A stretch of 64,000 nucleotides of DNA from Teratosphaeria epicoccoides (lineage: Eukaryota; Ascomycota; Dothideomycetes; Mycosphaerellales; Teratosphaeriaceae). The stretch spans positions 248,001-312,000 of the forward strand of contig JADDMT010000020.1 in the NCBI GenBank assembly GCA_021401465.1, read 5' to 3'. The first letter of the stretch is position 1; every line of letters begins with the position of its first letter. Below, one piece after another: positions 56,892-64,000 of this stretch. A program made the position numbers and the translations under genes. A model generated the notes under the pieces. The model saw nothing but the letters and a program-made list of their open reading frames with translations, had not been told where the DNA came from and made no database searches.

Positions 56892-59800
56892 ATGTCTAGA
56901 GTACTACGAACTCGTAACTAACGCGTAGCGAGCGCCATCCTAAGCGCCCGCGATGGCGAAGCTAGCCTAAGTAACTAGCCCGCAGAAGTACCCCCTGCGA
57001 GCGACACTATATCGAGCGACAGTTCCGCTAGAGGCTAATTACGCGGCAGACAAGGTAATAGACCCCCTGCATAGAGACTATAGCTAACCCCGACTATCGA
57101 CCTAGCCCTTGTAGCCATGATTGTTAATTAGGTCGCGAACTGCCTTACGAACTAGAGCTAGAGCCGCACCGCTTCTAGTAGCGACAACAGCGAGGACGAC
57201 GAAGACGTCGCTATAAGCGGTACTAATAAACTAGCAGACGAAGAAATCTAGCGAGATTTCATACTAGGGACCCGCGAAGACAACTTACTAGGAGGCGCAG
57301 ACTCTCCGCATGTGCCCGCGAACCTAGTGCCTAAATTCAGGGCCATAGTAGGCTAACTAGGAGGTAGTCTTAACGCACGTAACCTAAAGCCATTTAAGGG
57401 AGACACCTTAAAGGAGGCTTGAACTTTCTTGTAGGCATGTAAGGCAGTTTTCGTGCTTAACCTACGTGGATATTCTACAGAGGGCAAACGAGTTGCCTTT
57501 AGTGTAATGTAGCTCGAAGAGGATAAGGAACCTCGTAACAATTAGCATAAGCAGTATAACCTTATGCAGGTCTATGACAGAACATATACATAGGCGGACT
57601 TTCGCTAGTTCTGTGTTAACTAGGTCAAGGATCCGGGGAATTACGCCTTCACTATGTCTGTTAAGTACGAGAAGGCTAAGTAGGGGAAGGGACAAATAAC
57701 CTCTAGCTTCGCTACCTACCTCGCTACACTCGATAGACAGATGCTACCCTATACTAAGACGTAACGCGTGCGGCACTTACTCGTCAAACTTGATAATAAT
57801 CTTCAGAATACAATCATGACTTTTCATGAACTTCCGACAACTCGGCAAGACCTTGTGTCCCTTACGACATGTATAGAAATCACCTTGAAGCAAAATTGAA
57901 AATCAGGCAGTAAGGACAATAAGCGTCTAAGCCCCGAGGACCTACTAAAGGGCCGCTATTACAAGCGCCCTAGGGGTTACGTCTAACGTAGTAGTTCATT
58001 CTAGAGGAGCAAGCCCTCTAAGCTAAAAGACAGTAGCGAGAAGCCTCCGAGTAGCTGCTACATCTGTAGAGCGAGAGACTACTAGGCAGCTTACTATCCT
58101 AAACGAAGTAATAGGAAGAAGGTAGGCAAGGTTTCCGAAACCTCCCTAGAGGGGAGGCGAAAGAAGGACAAGCCTAAGACAGCCGAATAGCTGCTACAGG
58201 TATCTAAGCTGTCTGTTACTAATAGTGTAGACTCGTAGCCTGCCTAGCGCCTATCCGGTGCGGTCTAAGTTAATGGCTCGCTTAAGCTAGTAGACTATAT
58301 GTTAGACGACCTTGTAGAGGTTAACGTGATACCCTAGAGGGTAATCGTACGGCTCGGTTTAAAGCTAATCCTAGGAGCCCTGCTGCCTACTATGAAGTCC
58401 TTTTAGGGCGAAGGCGTAGCGGCTTAAGGCGCGTATAACGTGCGCCTCTAACTCGCGGACTCCTTAGGAGAAGTGCGCGAGACCAACGAAGTCTTCTACG
58501 CTAAAGACGTTCCTAATAAGGAGCTCCTACTCGGCCGCCCTTAGCGCTACAAGTAGGGAGTCGTTGTTAATAGAGCTACTAACAACTAGTTCTACGGCTC
58601 TATAGGCAAAGTTCCTATAGTGCGGATACGTGACGCACATAGCTTCTACAAGGACATGAAGAAGGTCTAATGCGTGTATGCAGTCTACATACAGAATGTC
58701 AAGGAAGACGTTACCCTTCTGCCTGAGTTAGAGGAATACGCCGATATTTTCGATGTAGAGGCTGCGGCCTATGCCTAGGCCCTAGACGCGGAGCATGCGA
58801 TTAACCTTAAGGAGGGTTACAATCCTCTGTATCGACCTCTGTACCCTATGTTAGAATCGTAGCTCGAAACACTTCGAGACTACCTCTACAAGGCGCAAAG
58901 GAACGCGTAGATCCGACGAAGCGACAGCGAGGCTAGAGCGTTAGTCATGTTCGTCCTAAAGAAGGATAACACGCTCCGCCTATACGTTAACTATAGGGGC
59001 CTTAACGTAGTAACCTAGAAGAACTGCTACCCCCTACTACTTATTAGCGAGACGCTTGACCGCCTTAGTCGCGCTGCTATCTTCTTGTCTATCGACTTGA
59101 AGGACGCCTATTACTAGATACTAATCCGAAAGGGCAATAAGTAGAAGACTACATTCTAAACGCGGTATAGATACTTCGAGTATATAGTAATGCTGTTTAG
59201 CTTAACTAACGTACTAGTAACGTTCTAAGTGTATATTAACAGGGCCCTAGCCGGCCTCGTTAACACCTGCTACGTAGTATATTTAGACGATATACTAGTC
59301 TACTCTGACTCGAAGGAGGAGCATATTTAGTACCTAAGGATAGTACTCGAACAGCTCCGCAAGTTCGCTCTGTACGCAAACCTAAAGAAGTGCTCATTCC
59401 TAATAGATAGGATTAAGTTTCTTGGATACATCGTCTCTACGGAAGGAGTCATTATGAATAACTAAAGGGTGTCTGTAATCGCGGAGTAGCTATAGCTAAC
59501 TACCCTCTAAGAAGTGCAGGTATTCCTAGGGTTTACTAACTTCTACTGTAGATTCATATAGTCCTACTCGAAGATCGTGGCTCCCCTCACGGCCCTCGCA
59601 AAGGGCGCGATCCGAGGAAAAAAGCCAGGGATAGTACCTTAGGAGGAGGCTTAGAGCAAGGCTTTCTCTAAACTTAAAGCAGCTTTTTAAACTACGCCTA
59701 TACTTTAGCACTTTGACCCTACTACGAAGATCTAGATAGAGACCGATACTTCAAAATTCGTAATAGCCGCAATTATATCGTAGCTCTAGTCGCATGAAGG

Positions 59801-61856
59801 TAGTACGCGGTAGTACCTAATTGCCTTCTAGTCGCGGAAGATGCAGGGCGCTAAGCTTAACTATAAGACTTACGACTAAGAGCTTTTAGCTATTGTTGAT
59901 AGCTTCAAGGAGTACTAACACTACCTTAAAGGCATAGCGTACCCTATTAAGGTGCTTACTAACTATAACAACCTTCGCGGCTTTATAAGCATAAAGCAGC
60001 TAAGGAGTTAGCAAGCAAGGTAGGCGACTTTCCTCGCTAGCTTTGACTTCGTTATCTAGCATCGTTCTAGAAAGACGAATCTAGCTAACGGTCCTTCGCG
60101 ACGACTAGACTACGACACTAGGGAGGAAGGTAACTAACAGCTTCTCCCTACGCTACAAACGAAGCTTGTAGTTTAGGGCGGCGATCTGTCATTAGCTCCT
60201 CTTGTAGGTCGACTACAGGTCTAATGGGGCCTCATGGCCTCCGCTAGTAACGAACCCTCCTATCTGGCAGTTATAGCGACTATGTCTAGCTCGATCTGTG
60301 CGATAGTTAACTAGCTTACATGTAGTAAGTATGTAATGTCTAAAGAACCCTTTAAAGAAGTCTCGAGACTTATTCAGCAGTTGCAAGAGCGAGAACTAGA
60401 GTTAATTAATAAGGGTGTAGCCCTCTAGGACACTGCAGGCAGTCTAAAGTACTAGACTAAGTCAGGCGACTTGTAGAACTTTGATAATAGGCTCTACGTA
60501 CCCGCTAACTATATACTCTGTTTGCAGCTCCTCTGTATTCATCATGACAATGAACTCGCGGGCCATTTTGGCGCAGAGAAGACAAACGCACTTCTCGGAC
60601 GCAAATACTAGTAGCCTACGCTAGAACAGGATGTCTCTGACTATGTCAAATCCTGCTAGACATGCTAGGTTAGCAAATCTTAGTACTATTGCCCCTATAG
60701 CGATGCTTACGTACTCCTACTACTAGAGAGACTATAGCAAGACTTAGCTATAGATTTTATTGCTGATTTGCCGCTAGCAAAGTAGAAAGGCGATATAGTT
60801 AATGCTGTCCTTATAGTAGTCGACTAATACTCGAAGATGAATGTCTTTATCCTATATACGAAAAAGTGCACAAGTAGCGAGCTTGCGCAACTACTTCGCG
60901 ACAAAGTTATATAGTACTTTAGTGTCCTCTAAAGTATCCTATTAGATCGAGGTTCTGTCTTTACTAGTGAATACTAGCAAGAATTTGTGTTTAAGGCGCG
61001 TGTTAAGTACTACCTAAGTATAGCATTATATCTACAGACTAATAGTCAGACTAAACATATAAACTAGACTCTTAAGTAGTACCTTTAGTGCTACTATGCT
61101 AAGAACCAGGATGCCTAGGCTGACGTAATTCCTATAGCGGAATTTGTAGTTAATAACAGTGTACATGCTACTATGCGCATGTTACTATTTTAGATTCTTT
61201 ATAGCTTTAATCTAGAAATACACCTAGAACTACCTTAGGACAAGTCTTCTGAGGAGAGGGTGCTAGCCGCTACGGAATTTGCGCGGCGTATGCACGAGGT
61301 ACATTCGGTGCTAATAGAATACTAGAAAAAGGCCTCAGAATCCCAGATTAAACATAATAACGCCTATGCTAAACTAATGTAGTACGTAGTTAGTACGAAG
61401 GTGTTACTATTAACGAAGAATCTCAAGCTGAAACTTCTAAGCAAGAAGATGACGCCAAGGTTTGTCAGACCCTTCTAGATACACGACATAATAGGCTCGT
61501 AGGCATACTAGCTATTATTACTATTGTCGTATTATGTGCACGATGTCTTCTACGTATCTCTACTTGAACTATAGGTATAGTGCAAGGGCGAAGAGCCCGC
61601 GGACCTAATGCTAGTAGCAGAAGAGAACGAAGAGTAGGAAGTCAAGGGTATTAAGGACAGTATGCGGCGTAAGGGCGCAACATACTATCTAGTAAAGTAG
61701 AAAGGATACCTACCTAAGTACATATAATAGGTTCCGGCTAAAGACTATAAGAACGCTCTAGAAGCTATTCGTGAATTCGAAGAGTAGAGGAGGCATAAGC
61801 AGGGCTTAAGAAGGTCGATTCGTAGGAAGATAAGGGCTTTAGAGCAGAATTCTTGA
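56892..61856 (+). pseudogene. A3 gag-pol
   Basis: One frame starts at ATG 56892. Gag includes a knuckle near 58050-58095 that keeps CYIC but has lost the later His and Cys. The protease region near 58270-58320 has Asp-Asp-Leu. Reverse transcriptase contains VVYLDDILVY near 59272-59301, and RNase H starts with ETDTSKFVIAAII near 59740. Integrase has HHD..LAGHFGAEKT near 60540-60580 and LLDRGSVFT near 60935-60965. The chromodomain lies near 61640-61790. TGA 61854-61856 is a possible end. Stops are frequent. The minus frames at 57353-57541, 57462-57695 and 59526-59711 are complements. Confidence 0.82.
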
Positions 61857-62071
61857 CATGTGTATGTAGTACATAACGCGCGGAGTAACAATGAGAAGCA
61901 AACGCCCTACTTATACATCATTAATGCCTAAAGGCACACCTAGAATAAACCTAAGGAGAACAAGAGACATGCTTAGATTAGCTTCGTAGCTAATGCTTAG
62001 CGACTACTAGTTAGGGGCTTCCTAACTAAACCCGAAGTAGAAGAGTCTCTCTTGTTACGGTCCGCTAGGGA

Positions 62072-63484
62072 CTACCTACCTACATAGGGTCTACTAAACA
62101 CCCTAAAGCGACTATGAGTAACAGGGGTAGTAACGCTATAAAGAGAGGCTAGCATCTTCTTCTTTAGTAGGTTGCAAGGGAGCTCGTCTTTAGAGCCTAT
62201 AGTAGCTAGAGAACTAGCGACATCCTTACTACACCTAGTCGCAATGACTACCTCATCCTTAGCATTAGAAGGCGAAGAGACTCAAGCGCGCTTGCAGCTG
62301 TCGCGCTCGGCCCTCGAGATCATCTTACACTTCTTGACATGAGTGTTAACTACATCATTAGACTTAGTGTCCCCCTTAGGCGTAACTAGTATAGTGACAC
62401 TATGGCGCAAAGGGATCACGTTAGGACCGAAGGTATCCTAGACGTCGTCATCCTCCTCATCCTCAAAGATTTGGCCTAGAGGCTTGTGCCTTAGCGTCTT
62501 GACAGATGTAGTACGGGTCGCAAGCAGGGAAGGTTCGGCTTCCTTGTCGCTAACCTTAATTTTGGCCCTAGCCTTCTTCTTCTTCTTAGATAGTAGCGTC
62601 GAGGCGGCGTAGGCAGCGGCGCTATAATGTGTTAGCTATACGCACGCGACAGGATTCGAGTAAGTAACTTACGGCTTAGTCCTCAGGACCGGCTTAGAGG
62701 CAGGCTGTCTCTTAGTACGGCGCTAGGGTGTAGCCTTAGCGGCAGGAGCGGTAAATTGCTTGATAACCTTCTTACAGATCATCTATGTCTTAAAGTCATT
62801 GTTAACAGAGGTAAGGGCCCCGAGTTGCTAACGCTAACAGCTAGTCAGATATTTCTCGACACTAACGTTAGCCTAGCGGAGAAAGTTAGCATTTATACTT
62901 AGAGGGTACCTATACTATATGCGTACTATAGCGAAGGTCTCGACCCTAACGGTTAGCACCTTCAAGATCTTCTAGACTAAGTCTGCGATTAGACCTAGAC
63001 AAACGTTTTCGCCTGTTAGCAGAGAGTCGAAGCGAATACTACTGTAAGAATAGTTAGTAGTCGCGGTAAAGCACGAGAGGGCGCTAAGCAGGTAGGCGAG
63101 TGCCTCGCGGTACTTAGCCTGTAGCCTGTTCATAGTTAGAGTGCCTTTAGTAATCCCCTTGTCGCGCGTACTCTAGAAGTTATCGATGTTATAGCAGAGC
63201 TAGTTATACTTGCTTTACACCTCTTTAGGGAGGTCTTGGCATTTTTGATGCTTGCTATTACAGTTAACACAATTATAGTAGATACTACCCTTATTAAATC
63301 CGCTGACGTAGATCTTAGCTACGCTTCGGTTAGTATAAGCTACGCATACCTCGCGGGTAGGGGACGCCTTACTAACACGTAGAGGAGAAATGTGTGTAGC
63401 TTATCTACTAAGGTTGTTAAGGCATTGTCAACATGAGCGATAATCGCGGGCAGAGCAAGTAGCGTCAAACTTAGTCTATAGCAT
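62072..63484 (-). pseudogene. Antisense gene of family A, A3 copy (471 codons, best Cys motif)
   Basis: The minus strand is one frame of 1,413 nt from ATG 63484 to the stop at 62072-62074. This copy keeps CVNCNSKHQKC intact near 63235-63270, a CX2CX6C spacing like half of a fungal Zn2Cys6 domain, and an upstream C-V-A-Y that is C-V-T-C when combined with A4. A helical middle and a Lys/Arg-rich end follow (KKKKKARAKIKVSDKE near 62565-62610). In-frame stops fit RIP. It probably encoded a zinc-binding nuclear protein; the function is unknown. Confidence 0.7.
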
Positions 63485-63648
63485 ATAAGCCATTATAGCT
63501 AAGATGAGTTAGTTAATCTTGATTAATTAATTCAAGAAGAAGAAGCTCTAGTTTAGACCTACAGACATAGTAAGGCGCAAGCTAAGCGAAATAGGAGCGG
63601 AGGTTAATGTTAGTGTATTAGAATAGGAAAGTTTAGGAAGCAACGAGG

Positions 63649-63656
63649 TTTTTATA
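63649..63656 (-). promoter_or_regulatory. TATA-like box of antisense gene (A3)
   Basis: TATAAAAA on the minus strand lies 165 bp upstream of ATG 63484, as in the other copies. Confidence 0.5.
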
Positions 63657-64000
63657 CCCTCTAATAGCCCCCTTGTTACCTATTGCAACTGTTAAGCTAG
63701 TAACTCGAACTACATGCGCAGAGTACCTGCCTTTAGTTAACTTTATAAGGGGACCTAATAATGCAAGAACAGATAACGCGGCTGTCACGCATATGCGCTA
63801 ACTGTACTCGTGCTAGCCTACTAGCATGAAAATGTGGCGAAACCCGCGCTAGGAGTGCGCTCCTGCTGTTTCGAGTAGCGCGCGTAGAGTGTCCGCGTAC
63901 CTTCCTACTACCCCTAGGTTCTATAACACGTTCTCTACAGTCATGACTAAATAGGGACAGCCAAGCTACTTAGCGAGGCTAGCGCGCATGCTCGCCCTAT

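Larger units (their letters stand above)
56483..64000 (+). mobile_element. Gypsy chromovirus A3, 3' end outside the window
   Basis: It has a 5' LTR, gag-pol, antisense gene and part of the 3' internal region, colinear with A1 and A2. It is inserted into E4 gag; the expected target duplication is GTCCG (56478-56482), to be matched beyond the right edge. From the spacing in A2, about 650 bp of it are missing here. Confidence 0.87.

Noticed and set aside
1..64000. Reassignment of TAG to an amino acid, because TAG is so frequent in otherwise clean frames
   Set aside because: TAG appears at both Trp and Gln positions, TGA and TAA also appear at Arg and Gln positions, zinc-knuckle Cys became Tyr, and non-coding parts show the same CTAG excess. 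RIP explains all of this; the non-RIPed islands do not show it.

Overview
The window looks like a transposon graveyard from a filamentous ascomycete (Pezizomycotina). Almost all of it is chromodomain-bearing Ty3/Gypsy LTR retrotransposons, nested in each other and mutated in the style of repeat-induced point mutation (RIP). CCA and TGG are nearly absent, CTAG, CTA and TAG are in excess, and in-frame stops fall where Trp, Gln or Arg codons belong. I see no intact host gene.

Layout. 1-4119: two inverted copies of the 3' part of a family-C element. 4120-5046: LTR and gag start of element B. 5047-9239 plus 21515-23713: one minus-strand family-A element (A4), split by A1 (9240-21509, 5-bp duplication CCTAG) and interrupted by A2 (23714-31567). 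A1 itself holds a complete PIF/Harbinger DNA transposon (12504-15978, 3-bp duplication TAA). 31568-33625: a non-RIPed island that truncates the 3' LTR of A2. 33626-37450 and 45973-48600: RIPed sequence with coding-like frames I cannot name, split by element E1 (37451-45967, duplication TTCTA). E1 carries an internally deleted relative, E2 (39538-41130, duplication GTAAG). 48600-52740: a second island with a decayed gene partly reached by RIP. 53546-54204: family-C LTR end and gag. 54205-56482: element E4. 56483-64000: element A3, running off the window.

The most interesting signal is that three Gypsy families (A, C, E) each carry a gene on the opposite strand between the integrase/chromodomain end of pol and the 3' LTR. 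In A it is a 471-codon frame with a TATA-like box kept in four copies. In C it is a five-exon gene whose four introns (52, 68, 63 and 77 nt, three or four with TACTAAC-type branch sites) keep identical lengths in two copies and join to one 273-codon frame. In E it is a 207-codon frame whose stop shares the palindrome TTATAA with the stop of pol. The A and E products, and more tentatively C, have spaced cysteines of the CX2CX6C kind, followed by basic, coiled-coil-like or acidic regions. No stretch is likely to make functional protein now. The conserved frames, introns and promoters indicate that the genes were functional before RIP.
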